Assembly: GCF_000265385.1 (NCBI RefSeq)
Contig: NC_018013.1
Location: 1,949,001 to 2,013,000 of the forward strand
Length of the DNA stretch: 64,000 nucleotides
Direction of reading: 5' to 3'
Source: Aequorivita sublithincola DSM 14238
GTDB taxonomy: Bacteria; Bacteroidota; Bacteroidia; Flavobacteriales; Flavobacteriaceae
A program made the position numbers and the translations under genes. Shown piece after piece: positions 43,532 through 52,698 of this stretch (its first letter is position 1; every line of letters begins with the position of its first letter). The notes below the pieces were generated by a model. That model was not told the DNA's origin, made no database searches, and saw only the letters and a program-made list of their open reading frames with translations.

Positions 43532-44417
43532 TTAGTTCGCTAAACAACTTCTCCAACGTAGTATTTTTTTGATGTAGTTGAAGAATTTTTAAACCATTAT
43601 CGTGCGCAAAATCGAAAACTTTTCCACGCATATCTTCCTCGGTTTCAAAATATAACTGATAAACAAAACCTATAGAATTTTCAATCTTTTCAATCTTTGG
43701 AAGGGTTTGCAGTGCCACTTCTTCCACACGATAGTCAAATTCTACTTCAATAATTTGCTGTTTGTTGTTTTTTAAATCTGAAAGCTTTTTGTCTAAAACT
43801 ATTTCACCTTTATTGATGATAATCACGCGGTCGCAAATGGCTTCAACTTCCTGCATAATGTGAGTGGAAAGCAAAACTGTCTTTTCCTTGCCAACGTTTT
43901 TTATAAGCTGTCTAATTTCAATCAATTGATTGGGGTCCAAACCAGTTGTAGGTTCATCGAGAATCAAAACGTCGGGGTTGTGCAAAAGTGCGTTTGCAAG
44001 CCCAACACGCTGTCTATATCCTTTGGAAAGTTGACCCATTTTTTTGTTTGCTTCGGGCGTTAAACCTGTCTTTTCAATTATAGATTCGACTTCAGCTTTT
44101 GAAATATTATAAATTCCAGCATTAAAAAGCAGATATTCCCGAACGTACATATCTAAATATAATGGGTTGTGTTCGGGTAAATAACCCACGCTTTTCTTTA
44201 CAGAAATATCCTCTTTATTCACTTCAAAACCGTTAACGATTGCAATCCCTTCCGAAGCTGGAAGAAAAGTGGTCAAAATCTTCATCATCGTAGATTTTCC
44301 GGCACCGTTAGGCCCAAGAAAACCAACGATTTCACCCTTTTCAATAGTGAAGGAAACATTGTGAAGCGCTTTTTGTTCGCCGTAGGTTTTTGTGATATTT
44401 TCAACTTGAATAGACAT
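43518..44417 (-). CDS. gldA: Gliding-motility-type ABC transporter ATPase
   Basis: The 299-residue ABC ATPase has Walker A (GFLGPNGAGKSTMMK), the signature LSKGYRQRVG, Walker B (VLILDEPTTGLDP) and the His switch (LLSTHIMQEVE). The C-terminal half is typical of the GldA subfamily, which with GldF/GldG forms a transporter linked to gliding in flavobacteria. GldF/GldG are not nearby. ABC ATPases of this type also serve other exporters, so the symbol is a reasonable but not certain call. It converges with the GIN gene, overlapping by 14 bases. Confidence 0.85.
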   Translation of the reverse strand: MSIQVENITKTYGEQKALHNVSFTIEKGEIVGFLGPNGAGKSTMMKILTTFLPASEGIAIVNGFEVNKEDISVKKSVGYLPEHNPLYLDMYVREYLLFNAGIYNISKAEVESIIEKTGLTPEANKKMGQLSKGYRQRVGLANALLHNPDVLILDEPTTGLDPNQLIEIRQLIKNVGKEKTVLLSTHIMQEVEAICDRVIIINKGEIVLDKKLSDLKNNKQQIIEVEFDYRVEEVALQTLPKIEKIENSIGFVYQLYFETEEDMRGKVFDFAHDNGLKILQLHQKNTTLEKLFSELTIQK

Positions 44418-44535
44418 AGTGATATAAGTTGCGCAAAGTTAAACAATGAACGTCTTTAAATTTTTTAGATTGTAGAAAATTTTAATGAGTTTGAATAAAA
44501 AGTGAAAAAAGTCTTTTCTGTTTTTAAGAAATGTT

Positions 44536-44543
44536 TACATTAG
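44536..44543 (+). promoter_or_regulatory. Putative pheA operon promoter -7 element (TACATTAG)
   Basis: TACATTAG matches TAnnTTTG at five of six fixed positions and lies 17 bases before the leader-peptide ATG. Confidence 0.45.
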
Positions 44544-44560
44544 CAATCTATTAAAACACT

Positions 44561-44632
44561 ATGAACGCATATTTTTCTTTCAACAACTTTTGGTTTTTCT
44601 ATTTTAGAAATAGAACCGGGATTGTTGTATAG
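44561..44632 (+). CDS. Phe/aromatic leader peptide of the pheA attenuator
   Basis: A 23-codon reading frame starting MNAYFSFNNFWFFYF has six Phe, two Tyr and one Trp among its first 15 residues, then RNRTGIVV. It ends at TAG 44630-44632, just upstream of alternative hairpins. Phe-rich short leaders are the hallmark of translation-coupled attenuation of pheA-type operons. No homologous product is expected; its role is ribosome stalling on scarce charged tRNA-Phe. Confidence 0.85.
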   Translation: MNAYFSFNNFWFFYFRNRTGIVV

Positions 44633-44654
44633 CTAAACGAACTATAAAACATTT

Positions 44655-44689
44655 AAAGTCCCGGAAAATTTTTCCGGGACTTTTTTTTT
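44655..44689 (+). terminator. Attenuator terminator of the pheA operon (with alternative antiterminator)
   Basis: AAAGTCCCGGAAAA / TTTTCCGGGACTTT forms a 14-bp stem followed by a run of T (44655-44689). The 5' arm (TCCCGG, 44659-44664) can instead pair with CCGGGA at 44616-44621 inside the leader coding region, giving a mutually exclusive antiterminator. A ribosome stalled on the Phe codons leaves 44616-44621 free. One that reads through covers it and lets the terminator form. Confidence 0.9.
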
Positions 44690-44719
44690 AATCTGAAATC
44701 TAACTTAAACAATAATTAT

Positions 44720-45592
44720 ATGAGCATCAAAATCGCCATTCAAGGAATAGAAAGCTACTTTCATCACCTTGCCGTTCAGAAACTTTTCCCCAACAACAAT
44801 GTAACCCTAATGCCTTGCGATAGCTTTGATAAGGTAACGGCAAACATCACAAATTTAAGTGCAGATTTTGGTGTTATAGCCATTGAAAACTCCATTGCTG
44901 GGTCTATTTTGCCAAATTACACTTTGATTGATAGAGAGAATCTTCAAATTTTGGATGAGGTTTTTCTAAATATTGATATGTATTTAATGGCTTTGGAAGG
45001 AGAAACCCTTCATACTATAGACGAAATACATTCGCATCCCGTGGCACTTCAGCAATGTAAAGATTATTTGATGCGCGTTCAGCCACATTGCAAAATTGTG
45101 GAAGGAAAAGATACAGCTTCCGAAGCAAAAAGAATAAAAGAAGGAAACCTAAAAGGAGTAGCTGCAATTGCTGGAAAACAAGTAGCTGAAAAATACGGTT
45201 TAAAAATTCTTGACAGCCACGTACAAAGTTTGAAAGAAGACAAAACACGTTTCGTGGTTTTAGGAAGAAACACCGAAGCCTCGCCAATTGAAGCCAATAA
45301 AGCTTCATTAAAATTTATTTTGGGGCACGAAGTTGGTAATCTTTCCAATGTTTTACAATTGCTCAACACGTTCAATATTAATTTGACTAAAATTCAATCG
45401 CTGCCAATCCCTGAAAAGCCTTGGGAATATGCCTTTTTCGTAGATGTTCTTTTTGAAGACAAAGAACTTTTTTCTGAAGTAATCACAATGCTTGGAAAAA
45501 CCGTAAAAGAATTGAAAGTTTTAGGCGTTTACAGACAAAATTTTGAAAACACACCTAGTCATCTAATTGAAAATTTAGTCCATGGAAAATAA
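44720..45592 (+). CDS. pheA: Prephenate dehydratase with ACT domain
   Basis: The 290-residue enzyme makes phenylpyruvate from prephenate. Evidence: IAIQGIESYFHHLAVQKLF (N-terminal domain), IAIENSIAGSI, the catalytic TRF motif in KTRFVVLG, and an ACT regulatory domain (~residues 195-280; LGHEVGNLSNVLQLLNTF). The usual ACT-domain ESRP phenylalanine motif appears as QSLPIPEKPW, so inhibition by phenylalanine may be altered. It lies behind a leader-peptide attenuator and overlaps the next gene by 11 bases. Confidence 0.95.
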   Translation: MSIKIAIQGIESYFHHLAVQKLFPNNNVTLMPCDSFDKVTANITNLSADFGVIAIENSIAGSILPNYTLIDRENLQILDEVFLNIDMYLMALEGETLHTIDEIHSHPVALQQCKDYLMRVQPHCKIVEGKDTASEAKRIKEGNLKGVAAIAGKQVAEKYGLKILDSHVQSLKEDKTRFVVLGRNTEASPIEANKASLKFILGHEVGNLSNVLQLLNTFNINLTKIQSLPIPEKPWEYAFFVDVLFEDKELFSEVITMLGKTVKELKVLGVYRQNFENTPSHLIENLVHGK

Positions 45593-46664
45593 TAAAAACC
45601 TCCGCAACTGGCTTAACAAAATGGATCTTGCCCATCCAATAGTAATCGCCGGACCTTGCAGCGCAGAAACTGAAGAACAGGTTTTGAAAATTGCACATCA
45701 ATTGAAAGAAACTGACGCGACAGTATTACGTGCCGGAATCTGGAAACCTAGAACCCGCCCTGGAAATTTTGAAGGCGTAGGTGCTTTGGGATTAAAATGG
45801 CTTCAAAAGGCGAAAGAGGAAACCGGATTAATGACCGCGACCGAAGTTGCAAATGCTAATCACGTAGATTTGGCTTTGAAACACGATGTAGATATTTTGT
45901 GGGTTGGAGCGCGTACAACGGTTTCCCCTTTTATAGTTCAGGAAATTGCGGATGCCTTAAAAGGAACTGACAAAATTGTTTTAATAAAGAACCCAGTAAA
46001 CCCAGATTTAGCGTTGTGGTTAGGAGCTGTGGAACGTTTTTATGCTTGCGATGTAAAAAATCTGGGCGTTATTCACCGTGGATTTTCAACGTATGAAAAA
46101 ACGCGTTACCGCAACAATCCTGAATGGCAAATCCCGATTGATCTTCAGAACAAATTTCCAGATTTACCTTTAATTTTAGATCCTTCGCATATTGCCGGAC
46201 GCAGAGATATTATTTTTGAACTTTGCCAAACCGCGCTAGACTTGAATTACGACGGGTTAATGGTAGAAACTCATTTCGATCCAGACAAAGCTTGGAGTGA
46301 TGCAGAACAGCAAATTACGCCAGCAACCTTGAAGCAAATGACTATTGATTTAAGGATAAGGAAGCAAGAAGGAGATGCGGTAGAATTCAAAAATAAACTG
46401 AATACATTACGAACAAAAATCGATGTGCTTGATCATCAACTATTAGAATCTTTAGGAAAACGGATGAAAATTTCTGAAGACATTGGGGTCCTAAAAAAGA
46501 ACAATAACGTAGCCATTCTTCAAACAAAGCGTTGGAATGAGATTTTAGGAAAAATGATTTTGGAAGGCGAAGAAAACCAATTGAGTGAGGAATTTATTCT
46601 GAAAATTTTTAAGGCCATTCACCAAGAATCTATCAATCATCAAAAAATGGTTATTAATGAGTAA
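45582..46664 (+). CDS. Bifunctional DAHP synthase / chorismate mutase
   Basis: The 360-residue fusion has an N-terminal type-I-beta DAHP synthase (~20-260; VIAGPCSAETEEQV, LRAGIWKPRTRPGNFEG, LILDPSHIAGRRD). A C-terminal AroQ-type chorismate mutase follows (~270-355; LNTLRTKIDVLDHQLLESLG, KISEDIGVLKK). The first reaction makes DAHP from PEP and erythrose-4-phosphate; the mutase makes prephenate, the pheA substrate. The fusion is common in Bacteroidetes. It overlaps pheA by 11 bases, so the attenuator probably controls both. No prephenate dehydrogenase is adjacent. Confidence 0.95.
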   Translation: MENNKNLRNWLNKMDLAHPIVIAGPCSAETEEQVLKIAHQLKETDATVLRAGIWKPRTRPGNFEGVGALGLKWLQKAKEETGLMTATEVANANHVDLALKHDVDILWVGARTTVSPFIVQEIADALKGTDKIVLIKNPVNPDLALWLGAVERFYACDVKNLGVIHRGFSTYEKTRYRNNPEWQIPIDLQNKFPDLPLILDPSHIAGRRDIIFELCQTALDLNYDGLMVETHFDPDKAWSDAEQQITPATLKQMTIDLRIRKQEGDAVEFKNKLNTLRTKIDVLDHQLLESLGKRMKISEDIGVLKKNNNVAILQTKRWNEILGKMILEGEENQLSEEFILKIFKAIHQESINHQKMVINE

Positions 46665-46685
46665 AAAGTTTTGCAACTTTGCGGC

Positions 46686-47633
46686 ATGAAAGGCCTAGTC
46701 TATAAATCCACAGGAAGCTGGTATTCTGTAAAGGCAGAAAATGGAACTTTTTACGATTGTCGTATTAAAGGTAAATTCCGTATGAGTGGAATAAAAAGTA
46801 CAAATCCAGTAGCAGTAGGCGATCACGTAGATTTTGATATTGAAAAGAAAGGCGATGAGACTGTAGGAGTTATTAAACATATTGACGAACGAGACAATTA
46901 CATCATCCGAAAATCAGTAAACCTTTCAAAGCAAACCCACATTATCGCTGCAAATATTGACGTTGCTTTTTTATTGATAACGCTGAATAATCCGCCAACA
47001 TTCACAACATTTATAGACCGTTTTTTGGTTACTGCGGAAGCATATCACATAAAAGCAGTACTTCTTTTCAATAAAATTGATACTTACAACGAAGACGAAT
47101 TGCTGGAAATAAAATTTCTAGCCGCACTTTATAGAAAGATTGGGTACGACTGTATTGGTATTTCAGCAATCACAGGGAAAAATATTGATAAAGTGAAAGC
47201 GTTGATGCAGGATAAAGTGACTATGTTTTCTGGTCACAGCGGCGTTGGGAAATCTACCTTAATTAACACAATCGAACCCGGCTTGAGCTTAAAAACCTCA
47301 AAAATTTCCAATCAGCATCTTCAAGGCCAGCACACCACAACTTTTGCTGAGATGTTTGATCTTTCTTTTGGCGGACAAATAATAGACACACCTGGAATTA
47401 AAGGTTTCGGTGTGGTGGAAATTGATAAAGAAGAGTTAGGTGCTTATTTTCCAGAGTTTTTCAAACTGAAAGAAAACTGTAAATTCAATAATTGTTTGCA
47501 TTTGGAAGAACCACATTGCGCTATTAAAAATGCCTTGGAAGAAGAAGAAATTTCTTGGACTCGCTACAAAAGTTATTTGCAAATTTTGGAAGGAGAAGAT
47601 GAACATTTTAGAAAAGACATTTATGAGAAATAA
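46686..47633 (+). CDS. rsgA: Ribosome small subunit-dependent GTPase A
   Basis: RsgA (YjeQ) assists 30S maturation. The start chosen is the ATG at 46686 (MKGLVYKSTGSW, 315 residues); a TTG five codons upstream is less likely. An OB-fold precedes the circularly permuted GTPase: NKID (G4) comes before GHSGVGKST (G1) and DTPGIKGFG (G3). The C-terminal zinc knuckle is CKFNNCLHLEEPHC. Gap of 21 bases after the DAHP-synthase gene. Confidence 0.96.
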   Translation: MKGLVYKSTGSWYSVKAENGTFYDCRIKGKFRMSGIKSTNPVAVGDHVDFDIEKKGDETVGVIKHIDERDNYIIRKSVNLSKQTHIIAANIDVAFLLITLNNPPTFTTFIDRFLVTAEAYHIKAVLLFNKIDTYNEDELLEIKFLAALYRKIGYDCIGISAITGKNIDKVKALMQDKVTMFSGHSGVGKSTLINTIEPGLSLKTSKISNQHLQGQHTTTFAEMFDLSFGGQIIDTPGIKGFGVVEIDKEELGAYFPEFFKLKENCKFNNCLHLEEPHCAIKNALEEEEISWTRYKSYLQILEGEDEHFRKDIYEK

Positions 47634-47679
47634 GTATTCAGTAGCCAGTAGTAGTTTGCAGTAATCCAATATTCCTATT

Positions 47680-48132
47680 ATGCGCGTTTTAATTCAAAGA
47701 GTAAAAAAAGCTTCCGTAACCATTGAAGATAAGATTTTTTCTGAAATTGATCAAGGGTTGCTCATTTTATTAGGAATTGAAGAAGAAGATAACCACGAAG
47801 ACATCAACTGGTTAACAGGAAAAATTGCGCGTTTACGAATTTTTTCAGATGAAAACGATTCTATGAATCTTTCGGTTCAGGATGTTGATTGAGATTGCTT
47901 GGTGGTTAGTCAATTCACACTACATGCAAATACAAAAAAGGGAAACCGTCCATCTTTCATAAACGCAGCTAAACCCGAAATTGCGATTCCACTTTATGAA
48001 AAATTCATACTTCAACTTGAAATTGAAACGAATAAAAAAGTAAAAACTGGAAGCTTTGGCGCAATGATGGATGTGGCTTTAATCAACGATGGACCGGTCA
48101 CAATTTGGATAGATTCAAAAAGAAGAGAATAA
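47680..48132 (+). pseudogene. dtd: D-aminoacyl-tRNA deacylase with in-frame TGA
   Basis: The reading frame from ATG 47680 to TAA 48132 is a full-length Dtd (150 codons, normal size) except for TGA at 47890-47892, codon 71. Upstream lies MRVLIQRVKKASVTIEDKI; downstream is [20 protein letters not shown] and [15 protein letters not shown], both Dtd catalytic/conserved blocks. The stop replaces a residue that is Gly in E. coli Dtd (MNLNVQQAGGSVLVVSQF), consistent with GGA to TGA. The gene should clear D-amino acids from tRNA. Either it is newly inactivated, or the base is a sequencing error. Selenocysteine is unlikely: no other sign is visible and the residue is not catalytic. Confidence 0.9.
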
Positions 48133-48195
48133 TTTCTTTAACTTTTTTTTAACCTTTCAGAAATTTTATATATTGACAAGCATTAAACGGATTTC

Positions 48196-50097
48196 ATGAC
48201 ACGGATTATTTGTTTCGCACTTCTACTTTGCTCTGCACATTTATTTTCTCAAAAGGACTACTCCTTAGCCGCTGTAAACTTGGAGCTGAAGGATTATTCA
48301 AACAGTATTCTTATTGACGAATTGGTTGAAGTTGACGTGACTGATATCAATAAATTAAAGACCAAAACCCGCCGCGTTTTGGCGGTTCTCAACAAAATGG
48401 GCGATGGTGACGCCAACCTATATGAGTATTATGACACCAATTCTCGCGTAAAAAATGTTGAAGTCTGGATTTACAACGCTCTGGGCAAAGAAATGGAACA
48501 TTTCAAAAAGAAAGATTTTGTAGATGTGAGTCGTACGGGAAATAATATGTATGTAGATTCCAGAGCGCTATACTTAAATTATACACCTACAACCTATCCT
48601 TATATCGTTGTTTTTGAAAGTGAAACCGAAACCGGCGATTCTGCTTTCATCAGTCCTTGGTACCCACTTGGCGGTTATGCGGAAAGCACTCAAAAGAGTA
48701 TTTTCAAAATAAAATTTGATCCTGCAAACAAACCAAAGTATAAGTCTAAAAACTTGGATGGTTACGACATTAGTATTTCTGAAACGCCCGAAGAAATTAC
48801 CTTTTCGGCAAATAACCTAAAAGCAATCCGCTACGAAGAACACAGTCCGTCAAGAGATAATATTCTTCCAAATATAACGGTAGCGCTCAATTTATTTAAA
48901 CTGAAGGGAACTTCAGGATCTGGCACGGACTGGCATGAATTTGGAAGTTGGATGAATAAAAGTTTGCTTACAGACGTAAATGAACTTCCCGAAGGCACTA
49001 TAGCAAGAGTGAAAAGTCTCGTTGCCCACGAAACTACAAACGAAGGAAAAGCGCGAAAAATTTACCAATTTGTGCAAGATAAAGTGCGCTACATCAGCAT
49101 TCAAATAGGGATTGGTGGCTGGAAACCAATGCTCGCAACAGATGTGGATAAACTGAGTTATGGCGATTGCAAAGCCTTGACAAACTACACAAAATCTTTG
49201 TTGGACATTGTGGGCGTGCCGTCCTACTATACAGTTTTATATGGCGGTTCTTCGGAAAGGGATATAATTTCAGACTTCACTTCTCTACAAGGAAACCACG
49301 TTATTCTTGGAATCCCTGATGGTGATGAAATAACTTGGCTAGAATGTACAAGTCAAGATACACCTTATGGCTACATTGGTGATTTTACTGATGATCGTGA
49401 TGTTTTAATAATGACTCCTGAAGGTGGAAAGATTGCCCATACCAAAATTTATAAAACTGAAGAAAGCACCCAAAAAAACACTATAAAAGCAATGGTGGAT
49501 GCTCAGGGCAATGTGACGGCAGCTTTTGAAAGCATTTCCGAAGGACTTCAATACGACGATAAATATCTACTTCCGAAGAAAAAACAGGATGATGTGGATG
49601 AATTCTACAAAAACCGTTGGAGCTATATCAATGGTTTTTCATTGAGTAATTTTGAATTCAACAATGATCGTGAAAATATAATTTTTACTGAAAAAGTAGG
49701 TGTAATCATCCCAAAATACGCAAATCCAGTTGGTAAAGATTTTTTGTTCTGCGCCAATATTTTCAACCAAAGCCGTCACATTCCACCGCGAATTGAAAGT
49801 AGAAAACAAAACCTTTATTTGGATTATGGTTATGTAGATTTTGACACTGTTGAAGTTGAAATTCCAGAAAATTTTTCCGTAGAAACCTTGCCAGAACCAA
49901 CCGTTTTGGAAACCAAATTTGGAAAATATGAAATAGCCTTCAGCAAAATTTCTGAAAACAAATTGACATACACCAGAAAACTAAGAATGGACAAAGGCGA
50001 ATATCCGCCAGAAGAATATGAAAACTTTCGCGACTTTTTAAGGTCTATCGCACGGCTTGATAAAACAAAAATACTTTTAAAACAAAATTTACAATAA
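48196..50097 (+). CDS. DUF3857 / transglutaminase-like periplasmic protein 1
   Basis: The 633-residue protein has a signal peptide (MTRIICFALLLCSAHLFSQ), a DUF3857 domain (~residues 40-225), and a transglutaminase-like domain (~260-400). The active-site Cys lies in LSYGDCKALTNYT, His in GNHVILGI, and an acidic residue in ITWLECTS where an Asp is usual. A C-terminal beta-rich DUF (~450-620) follows. The gene is the first of a tandem pair with a diverged paralogue 13 bases downstream. Function unknown, presumably periplasmic peptide or surface processing. Confidence 0.85.
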   Translation: MTRIICFALLLCSAHLFSQKDYSLAAVNLELKDYSNSILIDELVEVDVTDINKLKTKTRRVLAVLNKMGDGDANLYEYYDTNSRVKNVEVWIYNALGKEMEHFKKKDFVDVSRTGNNMYVDSRALYLNYTPTTYPYIVVFESETETGDSAFISPWYPLGGYAESTQKSIFKIKFDPANKPKYKSKNLDGYDISISETPEEITFSANNLKAIRYEEHSPSRDNILPNITVALNLFKLKGTSGSGTDWHEFGSWMNKSLLTDVNELPEGTIARVKSLVAHETTNEGKARKIYQFVQDKVRYISIQIGIGGWKPMLATDVDKLSYGDCKALTNYTKSLLDIVGVPSYYTVLYGGSSERDIISDFTSLQGNHVILGIPDGDEITWLECTSQDTPYGYIGDFTDDRDVLIMTPEGGKIAHTKIYKTEESTQKNTIKAMVDAQGNVTAAFESISEGLQYDDKYLLPKKKQDDVDEFYKNRWSYINGFSLSNFEFNNDRENIIFTEKVGVIIPKYANPVGKDFLFCANIFNQSRHIPPRIESRKQNLYLDYGYVDFDTVEVEIPENFSVETLPEPTVLETKFGKYEIAFSKISENKLTYTRKLRMDKGEYPPEEYENFRDFLRSIARLDKTKILLKQNLQ

Positions 50098-50110
50098 ATT
50101 ACTTAACTCA

Positions 50111-52129
50111 ATGAAAACAGCTATACTCACTGCAATTACGGTTTTATGCTTTCTAAATATTTCCGTTGCGCAAAATTATAAATTCGGAAAAGTTTCTAAA
50201 GAAGAAATCCTTCAAAAGGAACACCCAACAGACCCAACGGCAGAAGCTGCGATACTTTACCGAGAAATTAAAACTGAATTTCAATATACAGAAGACTCGG
50301 GTTGGTATATGGTAACGGATTATTTTGAACGTGTAAAAATTTACACCAAAGAAGGTTTTGATCGCGCAAATGCTACTATTGATTTATATAAAGGAGATAA
50401 AGCGGACAAACTAATCGGTCTGAAAGGGTACACCTATTATCTGAATGCAGACGGAAAAGTGGAAGAAGTGAAACTTAAAAGCGATGGTATTTTTGAGGAA
50501 GAGTCTTCAAAATATTTAACGCAAACAAAAATCACAATGCCAGACGTTCGCGAAGGTTGTGTTATTGAATATAAGTACACAATCAATTCGCCTTTCATCT
50601 TTAATATTGATGAATTTAGATTTCAAGAAACCATTCCGGTAGATAAAGTGAGTGTGCTTTTTAAAACTCCAGAATATTTCATTTATAAAACACATCAAAG
50701 AGGGTGGGTTCCATACAAGGTTGAGACTTATTCAAGAGAAAGATTAATGAGTTTTAGGCAAACAGAACAGATGGATACCAGAACTTTTGGAAAAGAAGTT
50801 CCAAAGGTAGAAACTAGGGAAATAAAATTTAAAGAAGATTCATATACCGTAGAACTGGAAAACGTTCCGGCCTTAAAAGAGGAAGCTTTTGTAGGTAATT
50901 TGAATAACTACACAACCGCTCTACAATTTGAGATGAGCTATATAGACATTCCTGGAGTACCATTGAAAACCTACGCCACCGATTGGGAAGACGTTTCAAA
51001 AAGTATTTACCGAGTAACTGAATTTGGTGCTGAGCTGGAACGAAACAACTATTTTGAGAAAGACATAGACAATATTTTAAGCGGCCTAACCACGCCAGAG
51101 GAAAAGATTGGCGCTATCTTCTATTTTGTTTTGAATAAGATGAATTGGAACGGCTATCGCGGTTTTTATACCAATGAAGGCGTTAAAACAGCCTATAAAA
51201 AAGGCTCTGGAAATGTAGCAGATATAAACTTGATGTTAGTGGCAATGCTTCGTCACGCAAAGCTGGACGCCAATCCAGTTTTGGTTAGTACAAAATCACA
51301 CGGAATTCCGTTGTTTCCTACTCGCAACGGTTTCAATTACGTAATTGCAGGCGTAAATTTACCACAAGGAACTTTATTGCTGGATGCAACCAATAAAGAT
51401 GCCGATATTGGCGTTTTGAAATCTAGCATTCTAAATTGGCAAGGTCGCGTTATTAAGAAAGACGGCACTTCAGGTTGGGTTTCTTTGAGCTCCATCGTGC
51501 CCGCCGTAAAAAGTGCGATGGTAAATGCTGAAATAAAACCAGACATGTCAGTTTCTGGAAAGTCCAAAAATAGATTCACGGGCAACTATGCTTTCAAATA
51601 CCGCTCTGAATTTAAAAGTATGAACGAAGATGCCCAACGTAAAGAACTTGAAAAAAACAGCAACCAAGCAGAACTTTCAAATTGTAAATTTGAAAATATG
51701 AATACTCTTGGTGAGCCAGTTTCTTTAGAATATGATTTTGAAGCGCTGGATGTAGTTGAAGATGTAGCAGGAAAATTATACTTTTCGCCAATGGTTTTTA
51801 TGGCTACAAAAGAAACTCCCTTCAAGTCTGAAACTCGTCAATATCCTATAGATTACGGATATCCAATAAAGGACCGCTACATAATTAACATTGTGTTGCC
51901 TGAAGGTTATATCGTGGAATCATTACCAGAAAACGCGGCTTTCAATCTAGGCGAAAACACTGGCAGTTACCGTTACCTTATTTCGCAAGTTGGCAACAAA
52001 CTGCAGCTTTCCGTGGAATTCGCGATGAACAAATCTTTTATAGCTGCTGAAGAATACCCGAATCTTAAAAAATTCTACGAGCTTTTAATTGCGAAAGAAA
52101 ACGAAAAAGTTGTACTTTCAAAGGCATAA
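50111..52129 (+). CDS. DUF3857 / degenerate transglutaminase-like protein 2
   Basis: The 672-residue paralogue of 48196 has a signal peptide (MKTAILTAITVLCFLNISVAQ), DUF3857 (~30-235), and transglutaminase-like region (~330-440). Here the Cys position is lost (SGNVADINLMLVAML where copy 1 has GDCKALTNYT). The His is replaced by Tyr (NYVIAGV for NHVILGI), though Asp remains (LLLDATN). It therefore looks like a catalytically dead transglutaminase fold, perhaps binding rather than cutting. Its stop overlaps the MazG-like start by one base. Confidence 0.85.
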   Translation: MKTAILTAITVLCFLNISVAQNYKFGKVSKEEILQKEHPTDPTAEAAILYREIKTEFQYTEDSGWYMVTDYFERVKIYTKEGFDRANATIDLYKGDKADKLIGLKGYTYYLNADGKVEEVKLKSDGIFEEESSKYLTQTKITMPDVREGCVIEYKYTINSPFIFNIDEFRFQETIPVDKVSVLFKTPEYFIYKTHQRGWVPYKVETYSRERLMSFRQTEQMDTRTFGKEVPKVETREIKFKEDSYTVELENVPALKEEAFVGNLNNYTTALQFEMSYIDIPGVPLKTYATDWEDVSKSIYRVTEFGAELERNNYFEKDIDNILSGLTTPEEKIGAIFYFVLNKMNWNGYRGFYTNEGVKTAYKKGSGNVADINLMLVAMLRHAKLDANPVLVSTKSHGIPLFPTRNGFNYVIAGVNLPQGTLLLDATNKDADIGVLKSSILNWQGRVIKKDGTSGWVSLSSIVPAVKSAMVNAEIKPDMSVSGKSKNRFTGNYAFKYRSEFKSMNEDAQRKELEKNSNQAELSNCKFENMNTLGEPVSLEYDFEALDVVEDVAGKLYFSPMVFMATKETPFKSETRQYPIDYGYPIKDRYIINIVLPEGYIVESLPENAAFNLGENTGSYRYLISQVGNKLQLSVEFAMNKSFIAAEEYPNLKKFYELLIAKENEKVVLSKA

Positions 52130-52455
52130 TGGAAATCAAAAACGCACAAAAAGCAGTTGATGCTTGGATACAGGAACACGGAGTTCGCTACTTTAATGAA
52201 CTGACCAATATGGCCCAACTTACGGAGGAAGTAGGCGAAGTAGCCAGAATAATAGCTCGTCGCTACGGCGAACAAAGCGAAAAAGAAAGCGACAAAAATA
52301 AAGATTTGGGCGAAGAGCTTGCAGATGTTATTTTTGTAATACTCTGCCTGGCCAACCAAACAGGGATTGATCTTGAAGAAGCTTTCAATAAAAAATTAGA
52401 CCTTAAAACCAAACGCGACCACGACAGACATCATGGAAACGAAAAACTGAAATAA
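52129..52455 (+). CDS. MazG-like nucleotide pyrophosphohydrolase
   Basis: The 108-residue protein has the MazG-fold metal-binding motif LTEEVGEVARIIARRYG and, after a charged loop, ELADVIFVILCLA. These are the two helices that coordinate magnesium. It probably hydrolyses (d)NTPs or damaged nucleotides. It overlaps the stop of the upstream gene by one base and is followed immediately by the membrane protein at 52456. Confidence 0.88.
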   Translation: MEIKNAQKAVDAWIQEHGVRYFNELTNMAQLTEEVGEVARIIARRYGEQSEKESDKNKDLGEELADVIFVILCLANQTGIDLEEAFNKKLDLKTKRDHDRHHGNEKLK

Positions 52456-52698
52456 ATGTTCAAAAAAGTAATAAACACGAAAGGTTTTTGGAAATCGGTA
52501 ATTTCTCTCGCAGTAACATTTGCCGTACTTTTTGCATTAGTTAAATGGGCGATTGAAGGTTTTGATCTAGAATATTTCACAGAAAGAAATCCGTGGATGT
52601 TTATGCTTACTTTACTTCTTGCAGGCTTCGTTTATGGCTTTTTTGTAACCTTCGGAAAGTTTCGTGCGAAGCTTAAGGAGAAAGAATCAAGGAGATGA
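52456..52698 (+). CDS. Small membrane protein (80 aa)
   Basis: No family recognised. Two hydrophobic helices (WKSVISLAVTFAVLFALV and WMFMLTLLLAGFVYGFFVTF) flank a short acidic loop; the tail is basic. It sits between the MazG-like gene (no gap) and aroA (4-base overlap). The operon suggests coupled expression but no function. Confidence 0.6.
   Translation: MFKKVINTKGFWKSVISLAVTFAVLFALVKWAIEGFDLEYFTERNPWMFMLTLLLAGFVYGFFVTFGKFRAKLKEKESRR

Noticed and set aside
47890..47892. Selenocysteine at the TGA in dtd
   Set aside because: The position is glycine in characterised Dtd and not catalytic, and no bacterial SECIS-like hairpin is evident after the codon.
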